Below are positions 1 to 8,766 of a DNA stretch of 64,000 nt, piece by piece; the first letter of the stretch is position 1, and every line of letters starts with the position of its first letter. Source of the DNA: Cloacibacillus evryensis DSM 19522. GTDB taxonomy: Bacteria > Synergistota > Synergistia > Synergistales > Synergistaceae. The notes under the pieces are model-generated. The model had not been told where the DNA came from, ran no database searches, and saw only the letters and a program-made list of their open reading frames with translations. The stretch covers positions 1,665,283 through 1,729,282 of the forward strand of contig NZ_KK073872.1 of assembly GCF_000585335.1 (NCBI RefSeq), in the 5' to 3' direction. The position numbers and the translations under genes are program-made.

Positions 1-927
1 TACCGCTTTGATGGTGTGCATGCGGTTTTCCGCTTCGTCGAACTGTCTCGCGTGGCGCGACTCGAAGGCCTCTTCCGTGACTTCGTATCCTTTTACCGCC
101 GGCAGGCAGTGGAGGAAGATCACGTCGTCGTTGCCGGAGGCTTTTATGAGTTCCATGTTTACCTGGTAGGGCTGGAGTATCGCCTTGCGTTCGGCAAGCT
201 TCGCCTCTTCGCCCATCGAGGCCCAGACGTCGGTGTAGATGGCGTCGGCGTCTTTGACGGCGGCTTTCGGGTCGTCAGTGATGGTTATCGTCGCGCCGGA
301 TTCACACTCTTTTGCGATCTGCTCACACTCGGCGACGAGGGCCGGGTCGGGGAAGAGTTCTTTCGGCGAGCCGATGACGAAGTGCATGCCCATTTTCGCG
401 GCGCCGATCATCAGTGAGTTGGCGACGTTGTTGCGCCCGTCTCCGACGTAGACGAGTCTGACGCCCTTGAGGCGGCCGAAGTTCTCACGGATGGTGAGGA
501 AGTCGGCGAGGACCTGAGTCGGGTGGTAGTCGTCGGTGAGGCCGTTCCATACGGGAACGCCGGCGTATTTCGCGAGATCTTCCACGACTTTCTGGCTGAA
601 GCCGCGGAATTCGATGCCGTCAAACATGCGGCCGAGGACGCGCGCGGTGTCGGCGACGTCCTCTTTGTGGCCGAGCTGGATGTCGTTCTTTCCGAGGTAT
701 TCGGGGTGTCCGCCCTCGTCTATGGCGGCGACGGTAAAGGCGCAGCGTGTGCGTGTCGACGGCTTCTCGAAGATGAGCGCGACGTTCTTGCGTTCAAGAA
801 GGTTTCCTTTGATCCCGGCGCGTTTTTTGTTCTTAAGGTCCGCTGCGAGGTCAAGGAGGTAATTGATCTCTTCCGGCGTGTGGTGCTTAAGAGAGATGAG
901 ATGGCGGTTGCGAAGATTTACAGGCAT
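1..927 (-). CDS. arcB: Ornithine carbamoyltransferase, catabolic ArcB type (C-terminus beyond window)
   Basis: This enzyme interconverts ornithine plus carbamoyl phosphate with citrulline. Reading leftward from the ATG at 925-927, 309 codons are open to the window edge; the family is usually 310-340 residues, so only the extreme C-terminus is missing. The carbamoyl-phosphate motif STRTR lies at residues 57-61 and the ornithine/catalytic motif HCLP at about 273-276. A GGGAG ribosome binding site sits about 10 bases before the start. It lies 121 bp downstream of arginine deiminase on the same strand, so a catabolic role (citrulline phosphorolysis in the arginine deiminase pathway) is inferred; the family also contains the biosynthetic argF, which sequence alone does not exclude. 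Confidence 0.93.
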   Translation of the reverse strand, partial: MPVNLRNRHLISLKHHTPEEINYLLDLAADLKNKKRAGIKGNLLERKNVALIFEKPSTRTRCAFTVAAIDEGGHPEYLGKNDIQLGHKEDVADTARVLGRMFDGIEFRGFSQKVVEDLAKYAGVPVWNGLTDDYHPTQVLADFLTIRENFGRLKGVRLVYVGDGRNNVANSLMIGAAKMGMHFVIGSPKELFPDPALVAECEQIAKECESGATITITDDPKAAVKDADAIYTDVWASMGEEAKLAERKAILQPYQVNMELIKASGNDDVIFLHCLPAVKGYEVTEEAFESRHARQFDEAENRMHTIKAV

Positions 928-1048
928 AGATGATTGCTCCCTTCAAGTTTGTTATTTATTTTTATTTTAGGCTATGTATTTTACTGCTTTTTAAAAATTT
1001 GTAAATAGCTTTTATAAATTTTTTTGATATCAACTATGTTTTATATTT

Positions 1049-2284
1049 CTATAGCGGCAGTCTGTTCAGCGGCATCGACATGCAGCGCGGGCCGCCGCGT
1101 CCCCTGCCGAGTTCAGGCCCCTCCAGCTCGAGGACTTCGATCCCGTTGTCTCTGAGTATTTTCGACGAATTTATATTGCGGTTGTAGGTGACTACCTTCC
1201 CGGGGGCGACCGCGAGGGTGTTGCAGCCGTCGTGCCACTGCTCGCGCGCCATTTCCGCCTTGTTGTGCGCCGTCATTTTGATGAGGCGCAGTTTATCGTA
1301 GCCGAGCGTCTCCGCCACCGCCCGCTGCCAGTCATCTTTCTGCTCGAGGCCGGTTATGCGGCCGTCTTCGCTGTAATCGAGCTGCCATACTTTCAGCGAT
1401 TCCAGGATCGGCGGATAGATGCAGAAAGCGTCGCGGTCAACCATCGTGAAGACGGTGTCGAGGTGCATGCAGTAGCGTTCCTTCGGTATTTCAAAGGCGA
1501 AGATGCGTTTTATCGGCGTGCGTGAGGCGAGGTTGCGTCCTATGCGCTGAACGGTGGTGGGGGCCGTGCGCTGCGAGACGCCGATGGCCATCGTATCGCC
1601 GGAGATGACCAGCAGGTCTCCCCCTTCGACTTTCTGCGGCCATACTTCGTCCGCGGCGTCTCCGAACAATATCTGCATTCCTTCAAATCTTGGATGGTAG
1701 TTTGTGATGTATTTCCAGTAAAGAGGTTCGATGCGGCGCGCCTCGAAGGTCATCTGTCCGATTATTATGCCGTTGGCGACGGTTATCGCCGGATCTCTTT
1801 GGAAGTAAAGGTTTGGGATGGGGTGGATGATGAAATCGCTTCCGTTTTCAACGGATGATACCAAGCTTAAATTGCATTTGCAGATGTCTCTGACCTCTTT
1901 TTTTGTGTAGCCTTCAATCAGATGATCCGCCAGTTCTTTCGACGGTATGTTCATCAGCTCCGTTATGAAGGCCTCGGAAAGTCGTCGGTCAAGGCATTCA
2001 AATTTGAATACGTCTTTGATGAGCTGCTCGCGTATTGGCGCGGCATCCACCACATCCGCGAGGCAGTCGCTGAAGTAGAGAACCTCTGTGCCGTCTTTTC
2101 TGAGTATCTCGGCAAAATTGTCGTGCTCTCTCTGGGCCTGAGCAAGCCAGAGAAGGTCGTCGAAGAGCAGTTCGTCCATGTTTTCGATGGTAAGCCTGTC
2201 GATCTCCTTGCCCGGCCTGTGGAGCATGACTTGTCGCAACGGTCCGGTTTCGGAGAATACACTGAATTGGCTCTTCTGGTTCAT
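1049..2284 (-). CDS. arcA: Arginine deiminase
   Basis: It hydrolyses arginine to citrulline and ammonia, the first step of the arginine deiminase pathway, in the cytoplasm. The 411-residue length is normal. Guanidino-group-modifying motifs are visible in order: FQRDP (about residue 160), EGGD (about 220), MHLDT (about 275), and the C-terminal nucleophile Cys401 in RCMSMP. It is followed by ornithine carbamoyltransferase; a carbamate kinase would complete ATP generation but is not in the window. A good sigma-70-type promoter lies upstream (2379-2407). An energy-yielding arginine fermentation fits an amino-acid-fermenting organism. Confidence 0.95.
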   Translation of the reverse strand: MNQKSQFSVFSETGPLRQVMLHRPGKEIDRLTIENMDELLFDDLLWLAQAQREHDNFAEILRKDGTEVLYFSDCLADVVDAAPIREQLIKDVFKFECLDRRLSEAFITELMNIPSKELADHLIEGYTKKEVRDICKCNLSLVSSVENGSDFIIHPIPNLYFQRDPAITVANGIIIGQMTFEARRIEPLYWKYITNYHPRFEGMQILFGDAADEVWPQKVEGGDLLVISGDTMAIGVSQRTAPTTVQRIGRNLASRTPIKRIFAFEIPKERYCMHLDTVFTMVDRDAFCIYPPILESLKVWQLDYSEDGRITGLEQKDDWQRAVAETLGYDKLRLIKMTAHNKAEMAREQWHDGCNTLAVAPGKVVTYNRNINSSKILRDNGIEVLELEGPELGRGRGGPRCMSMPLNRLPL

Positions 2285-2378
2285 TTTTACACCTCCTAAG
2301 TTTTTATCAAAACTTATGTTTCAATATACTTATTGCGCTGAGAAGGTAAAAAGTTTGAAATACCAACATTGCATAAAT

Positions 2379-2407
2379 ATCTTATATTTTTATATCAGAT
2401 TAGTCAA
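2379..2407 (-). promoter_or_regulatory. Promoter of arcA
   Basis: On the minus strand TTGACT (2402-2407) is followed after 17 bases by TAAGAT (2379-2384). The region is strongly AT-rich and sits about 95 bases before the arcA start. The arcA ribosome binding site (AGGAGG type) is just before the ATG. No operator was identified. Confidence 0.6.
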
Positions 2408-2452
2408 TATGTTTTTCTATAAAAAATAATGGAACCTCACGTTCGTTTAAGT

Positions 2453-3499
2453 TTAGTAAATTGTTATCTCTCTGCGGATGATCTCTTCAAAATCTTTCAT
2501 CTCGCCGCGGCAGACGAAGGCTCCTTTTTTAAAGACTATGAAGCCGTTGGGGCTGCCGGCGACGCCGAAGTCGGCGCTCGAGGCCTCCTTGGGGCCGTTG
2601 ACCTCGCAGCCCATCACGGCGATGGTCATGCCCCTGTTCGCCGTCGGCGGTATTATCGCGCGGAGTTTTTCAACGAGCGCGGCGACCTCGATGCGCCGGC
2701 GGCCGCAGGTCGGGCAGCTGACGAGCTGCCAGCCCCTGCTCCGCAGTCCGAGGGCCTGCAGGATGTTGTAGCCGGTCTCTACCTCTTCGACGCCAGGCGA
2801 GGTGAGGCTGACGCGGATGGTGTCTCCGATCCCCTGCGCGAGCATCAGCCCGATGCCGACTGCCCCCTTGACGATCCCGGAATTGCCGCATCCCGCTTCG
2901 GTGATGCCGATGTGGAGCGGATAGGGGTATCTGTTCGCGAGTATGGCGTTGGCACGCGCCGTCTCTTCCACGGATGATGATTTTGCCGAGATGATCATTT
3001 CCTCGAATTTATTTTTTGTGAGCAGCCTGAGCTGTTCTTCGACGGCGAGGACGAGCGCCGCTCCCCTGTCTCCCCCCGCGGCTTCCATCTGGGCGTTGTT
3101 GAGGGAGCCGCCGTTGGCACCGATGCGTATGACGGCTCCGGTATCTTTCGCGGCGGCAATGACCTCGGCGAGGCCTGCCGATCCGCTCATATTGCCGGGA
3201 TTTATTCTGATCGCCCGGCAGCCGGCCTTTAGCGCCGCCAGGGCGAGCCGGTGGTCGAAGTGGATGTCCGCCATGAGCGGCAGGGCACTTTTTTTGATCA
3301 GCTCCGCGAAGGAGGCGGCAAGCCGTTCGTCCGGCAGCGCCGCCCTCGCCAGTTCGCAGCCGGCGGCGGCGAGCTCTTCCGTCTCCGCCGCGCAGCCATC
3401 GATATCCGTGAGGCGCGTCTTCAGCATGCTTTCCACGCGCACCGGCGCGCCGCCTCCGATCCTCAGGCCTCCGATCGATACGCTTTTTCTGCTGCCCAT
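2453..3499 (-). CDS. ispG: 4-hydroxy-3-methylbut-2-en-1-yl diphosphate synthase (flavodoxin/ferredoxin)
   Basis: IspG (GcpE) is the 4Fe-4S enzyme that reduces methylerythritol cyclodiphosphate to HMBPP in the non-mevalonate isoprenoid pathway. The three cluster ligands are visible: Cys262 and Cys265 in CPTC and Cys298 in GCEVNGP. The TIM-barrel N-terminal part carries ADIHFDH and INPGN motifs. At 348 residues it is the usual bacterial length. It starts at ATG after an AGGAG site, 13 bp after rseP, and is last in a cluster uppS-cdsA-dxr-rseP-ispG, so it is probably cotranscribed with dxr, an earlier enzyme of the same pathway. Confidence 0.96.
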   Translation of the reverse strand: MGSRKSVSIGGLRIGGGAPVRVESMLKTRLTDIDGCAAETEELAAAGCELARAALPDERLAASFAELIKKSALPLMADIHFDHRLALAALKAGCRAIRINPGNMSGSAGLAEVIAAAKDTGAVIRIGANGGSLNNAQMEAAGGDRGAALVLAVEEQLRLLTKNKFEEMIISAKSSSVEETARANAILANRYPYPLHIGITEAGCGNSGIVKGAVGIGLMLAQGIGDTIRVSLTSPGVEEVETGYNILQALGLRSRGWQLVSCPTCGRRRIEVAALVEKLRAIIPPTANRGMTIAVMGCEVNGPKEASSADFGVAGSPNGFIVFKKGAFVCRGEMKDFEEIIRREITIY

Positions 3500-3512
3500 G
3501 ACGAATCAGCTC

Positions 3513-4559
3513 CTACTGTATAAGTCTGTATATGTCTTTGCCGGTGACGAGGAAGATCAGCGCGAGCAGGATGATGAAGCCGGCGTAATGGATCATCGTC
3601 TCCACTCTCTCCGGCACCTTACGGCGCGTCACCAGTTCCACGAGGATGAAGATTATCCTGCCTCCGTCAAGCGCCGGAAACGGCAGCAGGTTCAGCAGGC
3701 CGAGGTTGAGGTTTATCACGCCGAGGAAGGCGATGAAGGTCCAGAATCCCTCGCGGAAGGCGTCGCCCGCCATCGTCGCGATGCCCACCGGCCCCGTGAC
3801 GTCGGCCTTTATCTGCCCGGTGAGCGCCATCCAGAGGCCGCTCAGTATCTCCACGCTCATTTTCCATGAATAGGTGAAGGCCGTTCCCAGAGCTTTGAAG
3901 AGGGGATATTTCTCATGGGACGGCTGTACGCCGAGCAGGCGGCCGCCCGCCTCTTTATTGACCGGCACGTCGATCGCGAAGTGTTTCTCTTCGCCGCCGC
4001 GCTCCACGGTGATGTCGAAGCGATCGCCCCTTTTGTCTCTATCCTGAATGTTCTTCCTGATGTCGGCCCAGTTCTTGAGTTCCCTGCCGTCGATGCTCCT
4101 GATGATGTCGCCGCTCTTGAGCCCCGCGCTGTAGGCGGGGGTGTTTTCCATAATGTTGCCGAGCTTTGGCACCTCCATGTTGTATATGCCGTAGCCGCTT
4201 AGGTATGCCGCCGTCAGTATCCAGGCAAGTGCGATGTTGACCGAAGCGCCGGCGCCGATGATCAGGATGCGTTCCCACGGTTTTTTATTGGCCAGAGACC
4301 GTTTCGGGTCGTAGCCGGCCGGCTTTTCCTCGCCTTCCTCCCCCGCGTCCTCTCCCTCGAGCTTCACGAATCCCCCGATGGGAAAGGCGCGGAAGGAATA
4401 CTGCGTCTCTCCCTTCCGCCTGCTCCAGATCACAGGCCCCATGCCGAACGAGTATTCGTGTATCATGACGTCGCGGAAGCGGGCCGCCCAGTAGTGGCCG
4501 CCCTCGTGCGACATCACGCATATTCCTATCACTATCAGAAATGAAATGATGCTTATCAA
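3513..4559 (-). CDS. rseP: Site-2 zinc metalloprotease RseP/RasP
   Basis: An intramembrane zinc protease that cleaves anti-sigma factors or other membrane substrates within the bilayer. The metal-binding motif is HEGGH at residues 18-22 in the first membrane helix, one PDZ domain occupies roughly 125-200, and the second active-site motif LDG is at 297-299 in a C-terminal helix. At 348 residues it has a single PDZ, shorter than the two-PDZ Escherichia coli protein. The start is TTG directly after the dxr stop, supported by GGAGG nine bases upstream. Its place between dxr and ispG matches the common cdsA-dxr-rseP order. Confidence 0.93.
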   Translation of the reverse strand: MISIISFLIVIGICVMSHEGGHYWAARFRDVMIHEYSFGMGPVIWSRRKGETQYSFRAFPIGGFVKLEGEDAGEEGEEKPAGYDPKRSLANKKPWERILIIGAGASVNIALAWILTAAYLSGYGIYNMEVPKLGNIMENTPAYSAGLKSGDIIRSIDGRELKNWADIRKNIQDRDKRGDRFDITVERGGEEKHFAIDVPVNKEAGGRLLGVQPSHEKYPLFKALGTAFTYSWKMSVEILSGLWMALTGQIKADVTGPVGIATMAGDAFREGFWTFIAFLGVINLNLGLLNLLPFPALDGGRIIFILVELVTRRKVPERVETMIHYAGFIILLALIFLVTGKDIYRLIQ

Positions 4560-5717
4560 CTATCTGTTCCTCCGGTCTCTGCATATCTTGTCGGCCGTCT
4601 TTTCACCCTCTTCGACGAGGGCGACAGCCTCTTCGAGAGTCTTTGGCGGATTTCCGCCATAGCGCCCGAGCACCTCGGAGATGACCTCCGCGATGGCCCG
4701 GTAGGATATCTCATGGCCGAGAAAGTGTTTGACTGCGCTCTCGTCGGCTCCCACAAGCAGCGCCGGATAGGCGCCGCCGAGCCGTCCCGCCTCGCGCGCC
4801 AACGCGAAGCAGGGAAAAAGTTTTTCGTCTATTTCGCGAAAATCAAGCTCCCAACCAGCCGGTTCTATGGGAGGAAGGCCGTTTTCCGCAAGCGGCAGAC
4901 GCTTCGGCCAGGCGATGGCCGCGGCCGCCGGCAGCCTCATGTCCGCCTGTGATAGCAGCAGCTTCACCGTGCCGTCTATAAATTCCACCATTCCGTGTAC
5001 CTGCGAACGTGGATGGATGAGCGCGCCCACCTTTTCGGCGGGCAGGTCGAAGAGCTGCATCGCCTCTATACATTCTATACCCTTATTCATCAAAGTGGCG
5101 CTGTCGACCGTTATCTTCGGCCCCATCTTCCAGACGGGGTGCTTGAGCGCCGCCTCCGGCGTCACCCTTTCCATCTCTTCCGCGCCGTAATCTCTGAACG
5201 GGCCGCCGGAGGCGGTCAGCCAGACACGCGAGAGCTCATTTTTCGGAGCGTCGCGCAGACACTGCCAGAGGGCGCTGTGCTCGCTGTCCACGGGGCGAAG
5301 CTGATCGGCCCTTTTTACCAGCGGCATCACCCAAGGGCCGGCGACGACGATGCTCTCCTTGTTTGCGAGCGAGACGTCTATGCCGCGCGTAAGGGCCTTT
5401 TGCAGGGCCTCTATTGCCGCGACGCCCGACGAAGCGAATACGGCGTGGTCCACGGAGGGTTCTTCGACCATCGCCGCAAGCCCCTCTTTGCCGGTAAGGC
5501 AGAGGAATCCCTCCTCGCGCCAGTTTTTATCTTCCGGTTCGGTCAAGCAGAGTATCCCGGCGTTGTGCTTTCTGCCGAGCTCCGCCAGCTTCTTCGCGTT
5601 GCTCCGCGCTGAAAGCGCCCTTATCTCAAATATCCGCGGAAAACGCGCGCAAATATCAAGGACGGCGCCGCCGACGCTTCCGGTGGCCCCTGTTACCGCA
5701 AGCCTTATCTTTTCCAT
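4560..5717 (-). CDS. dxr: 1-deoxy-D-xylulose 5-phosphate reductoisomerase
   Basis: Dxr makes 2-C-methyl-D-erythritol 4-phosphate with NADPH, the first committed step of the MEP pathway. The N-terminal Rossmann motif is TGATGSVG (residues 9-16). Family signatures for metal and substrate binding are present (LANKES, PVDSEHSA, TASGGPFRD, NKGIE). At 385 residues it is full length. It follows cdsA by 4 bp and abuts rseP, so it is translated from a tight operon. Confidence 0.96.
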   Translation of the reverse strand: MEKIRLAVTGATGSVGGAVLDICARFPRIFEIRALSARSNAKKLAELGRKHNAGILCLTEPEDKNWREEGFLCLTGKEGLAAMVEEPSVDHAVFASSGVAAIEALQKALTRGIDVSLANKESIVVAGPWVMPLVKRADQLRPVDSEHSALWQCLRDAPKNELSRVWLTASGGPFRDYGAEEMERVTPEAALKHPVWKMGPKITVDSATLMNKGIECIEAMQLFDLPAEKVGALIHPRSQVHGMVEFIDGTVKLLLSQADMRLPAAAAIAWPKRLPLAENGLPPIEPAGWELDFREIDEKLFPCFALAREAGRLGGAYPALLVGADESAVKHFLGHEISYRAIAEVISEVLGRYGGNPPKTLEEAVALVEEGEKTADKICRDRRNR

Positions 5718-5721
5718 TTCT

Positions 5722-6573
5722 CTATCCTATCAGTTCAAATATGACAAACGCAAGCGTACCGTTGACGAGAATGCTGTCAAAGCGGTCGAGCAGCCCTCCG
5801 TGTCCGGGGATTATCGAGCCGGTATCCTTGACTCCGGCCTCGCGTTTGAGCACCGATTCGCCGAGGTCGCCGAGCTGTCCCGCTATTCCGCAGAGAAGCC
5901 CCATCAGCAGCAGCGGCATCGGCGGGAAGGAGAAGATCAGCGCGAGCAGGCCGCCGCACATGAAGCTGGCCGCCGCTCCGCCGAGAAAACCCTCCCATGT
6001 CTTGTGCGGGCTGACCTGGCTGCAGAGAAGGTTTCTTCCCAAGTGGCTGCCGACGAAGTAGGCCGCGACGTCACAGCTCCAGGTGCAGAAGAAGAGGGTG
6101 ATGAGGAACATCGCGCCCAGTTCCCGCGAGCGTATGAGGATCATGAACGACCACGGCAGCACGACGTAGGCGATGCCGGCCACTGTGGCCCCCATCGTCA
6201 CCAGCGCGTTGCTCTCCCCCGATACCTGACGCTTCAGCACCTCAAGAAAAAGCGCGATGAAGGCGATCGCCGAGATGGAACAGAGGATCGTCGCGATGCT
6301 CATGAGGCCGAAGGCCGTTCCGAGCAGGATAAAAAGCCCGGAGATCATGATCAGCACCGGCGAGGCGCTCAACCTGGACAGTTGAAGTTTGTGGAACTCC
6401 CAGAGCGAAAACATCGCGATAAGAATTACGATCGCGCTCCAGACGTGGCCTCCGAGCATGATGCCGCCGACCACCGCCAGTACGATGAATACGCTGCTGA
6501 ACGCGCGCAGTTGGAGATCGGGGCTAGAACGGAGGAATTCATTAAGCTTTTCCATAACGACGTTCTCTTTCAT
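5722..6573 (-). CDS. cdsA: Phosphatidate cytidylyltransferase
   Basis: CdsA makes CDP-diacylglycerol from phosphatidate and CTP, the branch point for phospholipids. It is a membrane protein with about eight hydrophobic segments, and the C-terminal CDS signature (KREAGVKDTGSIIPGHGG, then LDRFDS) is intact. The first ATG at 6573 overlaps the end of uppS by 32 bp; a second ATG at 6555 with GAGA upstream is also reasonable and still overlaps. Length about 277-283 residues is normal. Confidence 0.94.
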   Translation of the reverse strand: MKENVVMEKLNEFLRSSPDLQLRAFSSVFIVLAVVGGIMLGGHVWSAIVILIAMFSLWEFHKLQLSRLSASPVLIMISGLFILLGTAFGLMSIATILCSISAIAFIALFLEVLKRQVSGESNALVTMGATVAGIAYVVLPWSFMILIRSRELGAMFLITLFFCTWSCDVAAYFVGSHLGRNLLCSQVSPHKTWEGFLGGAAASFMCGGLLALIFSFPPMPLLLMGLLCGIAGQLGDLGESVLKREAGVKDTGSIIPGHGGLLDRFDSILVNGTLAFVIFELIG

Positions 6574-7231
6574 AATAGTCTTTCACAGCCTCCTCAAGGT
6601 CTTCTTTATTGAAATCGGGCCAGTATTTGTCCGTAAAATAGTATTCACTGTAAGAGCTTTGCCATAGCCAGAAGTTGCTGAGGCGCAGCTCGCCGCTTGT
6701 GCGGATGATGAGGTCCGGGTCCGGAACGTCCGGCAGGTACAGGTTCTCCCGCAGCATCTCTTCCGTAACCGGACTTTGTGGGTTTTGGGCAGTTATTTTA
6801 TTTATCGCGTCAATTATTTCTTTGCGTCCGCCATAGTTGAGGCAGATTATAAGCTGGCGTTCCTCGTATTGTTCCGTCTTTTCCTCGGCTCTGCGCAGTA
6901 TCTGCCGGATGTCTTCCGGCAGCGCCGCGAGATCGCCCGCGAAGCGCATACGGGTCTTTTCCCTGCACAGTTCGTTGAGTTTGGAGTTCATGTAGTAGCG
7001 AAAGAGCCCCATAAGTCCGAGGACCTCGCCTTTGGGACGCTTCCAGTTTTCCGTTGAGAAGGCATAAAGAGAGATGTATGGTATGTCGAGATCCTTTGCC
7101 GCGCGCACGGTGCGTTCTACCGCCCGCACGCCGGCATGGTGGCCCATCACGCGCGGCAGGTGCTTTGACTTCGCCCAGCGCCCGTTCCCATCCATTATTA
7201 TCGCCACATGCGCGAGTTTTTTCTTTTCCAT
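6542..7231 (-). CDS. uppS: Isoprenyl transferase (undecaprenyl diphosphate synthase)
   Basis: A cis-prenyltransferase that makes the C55 carrier lipid for peptidoglycan and other envelope polymers. The catalytic Asp14 lies in IIMDGNGRWAK near the N-terminus, followed by GHHAG, STENWKRP and the C-terminal RTSGELRLSNF motif. I chose the ATG at 7231 because the longer frame (TTG at 7252) runs into the uracil-DNA glycosylase gene; either start overlaps or nearly abuts its neighbours. It heads the lipid and isoprenoid cluster. Confidence 0.95.
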   Translation of the reverse strand: MEKKKLAHVAIIMDGNGRWAKSKHLPRVMGHHAGVRAVERTVRAAKDLDIPYISLYAFSTENWKRPKGEVLGLMGLFRYYMNSKLNELCREKTRMRFAGDLAALPEDIRQILRRAEEKTEQYEERQLIICLNYGGRKEIIDAINKITAQNPQSPVTEEMLRENLYLPDVPDPDLIIRTSGELRLSNFWLWQSSYSEYYFTDKYWPDFNKEDLEEAVKDYYERERRYGKA

Positions 7232-7244
7232 GTCGATCCCGGCT

Positions 7245-7907
7245 CTAGCCAAATTTGATGCCGCTGATGGAACCGGTGGCCTTGACGGCGTCCCACTGGC
7301 GTTTTACCTCCTGGATGTCGAGCCAGGTCAGGTGCTTGGGGCTGCCCTCCTTCGAGCTGGCGTTGCGCAGCAGGTAGCTCGGGTGGAACATCGGCATGAC
7401 TGCGGCCCCGCGCCACTCGAACCAGCGCCCGCGGAGCTTCGTTATGCCCTCGCTCGTCTGCAGTATCCAGCGCGCGGGCGTATTCCCCAGCAGCACGATC
7501 AGCGCCGGGTTTATCAGCATTATCTGTGTCTGCAGATGCTTGTCGCAGAGCACCGTCTCCGCCGGCGTCGGCACGCGGTTCTCCGGCGGCCTGCATTTTA
7601 CGATGTTGGTTATGTAGACCTCCCGGCGGCTGATCCCCGCCGCCGTCAGGATCTGAGTCAGGAGCTGCCCCGCCCTGCCGACGAAGGGGATCCCTTGTGT
7701 GTCTTCGTCTGCTCCCGGCCCTTCGCCGATGAACATCAGCCTGCTGTCCGGGTCGCCGTCGCCGAAGACGACCTTCGTCCGCGTTTCCGCGAGGGGGCAG
7801 GCGCGGCAGGCAAGCACGTTTGCCTTCGTCTCTTCCCAGAGCGTCTTCTTCATCGCCGCCCTCTCCTCGTCGTTCAGTTTAAGCAATATATCTTCGTTTT
7901 CCGTCAT
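7245..7907 (-). CDS. Uracil-DNA glycosylase, family 4 (4Fe-4S)
   Basis: Removes uracil from DNA in base-excision repair. Family-4 hallmarks are visible: Cys34 and Cys37 of CRACPL, the GEGPGADED water-activating motif at about 61-69, the conserved NIVKCRPPENR segment, and HPSYLLR near the C-terminus. A fourth cysteine after the KCRPP segment would complete the cluster. Length 220 residues is typical. Its ATG overlaps the stop of the upstream P-loop/Asp23 gene (ATGA), so the two are translationally coupled. Confidence 0.93.
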   Translation of the reverse strand: MTENEDILLKLNDEERAAMKKTLWEETKANVLACRACPLAETRTKVVFGDGDPDSRLMFIGEGPGADEDTQGIPFVGRAGQLLTQILTAAGISRREVYITNIVKCRPPENRVPTPAETVLCDKHLQTQIMLINPALIVLLGNTPARWILQTSEGITKLRGRWFEWRGAAVMPMFHPSYLLRNASSKEGSPKHLTWLDIQEVKRQWDAVKATGSISGIKFG

Positions 7908-8743
7908 ATCTGGACCTCCGCGATTATTACGTCTACAGTTTTTACATCGAGCCCGGTGAAATAACGCAGGCTTACCGCTATGCGCTCTTTTACCAGGTTC
8001 GCGATGCTGAGGAATTTTTTGTCCCCGAGCGTCACGGTGAGTTTCATTTCGATACGGAGGGATTCCTCCTCTTCGGGGCTCACCTTGACCTCGTTGACTT
8101 TGGCCACCTGCGTCGTGCGGCTGGCAATGAAAGAGGCAAGTTCCTCGATCGCCTCCGTTTCGATATGAACGTTGCCGTAGAAACTAAAGGGGGGACGCAC
8201 GATCGTCTTTTCCCCCTCGTGCTTGTCTTTGGATTTCCAGAATACGCGCAGCTGGCCGACTAGCTTGCCCGCGAAGTTTTTGCGCACCAGCACATGGGAG
8301 ACCGGTATTACGTGCTGCCCCTTGCTGAAACGTTCGCGGCGCGCCTTCACTATCTCCTCCGGCGTGGCGACGTCTTCTATATGTACTATCTGCTCCGGCG
8401 CCGGCAGGTTCAGCTTGCGCAGTATCCGCATCGCCATGTTGTCGGAGGTGGCGATGACCATTACAGAGCAGGGAGCGGCCGAGCGGAAGTAGTCGATGAC
8501 CTCTTTGCGGTGTTCGTCAAACTCGAAGATGGCGCGCCTGATGGCGCTGACCTGGTTCCTCTCCGCCTTGGCGCTTTTTCCGCAGACAATGCTGCCCTTG
8601 TGGATGACGAGCCCGTCGTCTATGATGTAATCGGCGTCGACCAGAGAGGCGACGAGCTGCGCCCTTTGGCTTTTGCCGGTGCCCGCCGCGCCCACAAAGG
8701 CGGACGTCTTTACATTCTCTATCAGCTGTCTGTCTTCGGCCAT
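7904..8743 (-). CDS. P-loop NTPase domain fused to an Asp23/Gls24-like domain
   Basis: The 279-residue protein opens with a clear Walker A motif, GAAGTGKS (residues 18-25), and a domain of about 150 residues that resembles a small nucleotide-binding or sensing ATPase. From about residue 170 the pattern of short beta strands plus the closing VNEVKV...V..VDVIIAEVQI segment resembles the Asp23/Gls24 (DUF322) alkaline-shock family, which in Firmicutes is a small envelope-associated protein. The start has a strong AAGGAGG site. It overlaps the uracil-DNA glycosylase gene by 4 bp and follows murA by about 20 bp. I do not know a described function; the Asp23 assignment is moderately sure, the P-loop is certain. 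Confidence 0.75.
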   Translation of the reverse strand: MAEDRQLIENVKTSAFVGAAGTGKSQRAQLVASLVDADYIIDDGLVIHKGSIVCGKSAKAERNQVSAIRRAIFEFDEHRKEVIDYFRSAAPCSVMVIATSDNMAMRILRKLNLPAPEQIVHIEDVATPEEIVKARRERFSKGQHVIPVSHVLVRKNFAGKLVGQLRVFWKSKDKHEGEKTIVRPPFSFYGNVHIETEAIEELASFIASRTTQVAKVNEVKVSPEEEESLRIEMKLTVTLGDKKFLSIANLVKERIAVSLRYFTGLDVKTVDVIIAEVQI

Positions 8744-8766
8744 CCGGCGCCCTCCTTCGTTCTCTT

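Noticed and set aside
2943-3869. A 308-residue plus-strand frame antisense to ispG and rseP
   Set aside because: Shadow of the true genes; Ser/Ala-rich without motifs or a ribosome binding site.
5350-6612. A 420-residue plus-strand frame antisense to dxr and cdsA
   Set aside because: It has no family motif, is rich in Arg, His and Asp, and exists only because the real minus-strand genes have GC-rich third positions.
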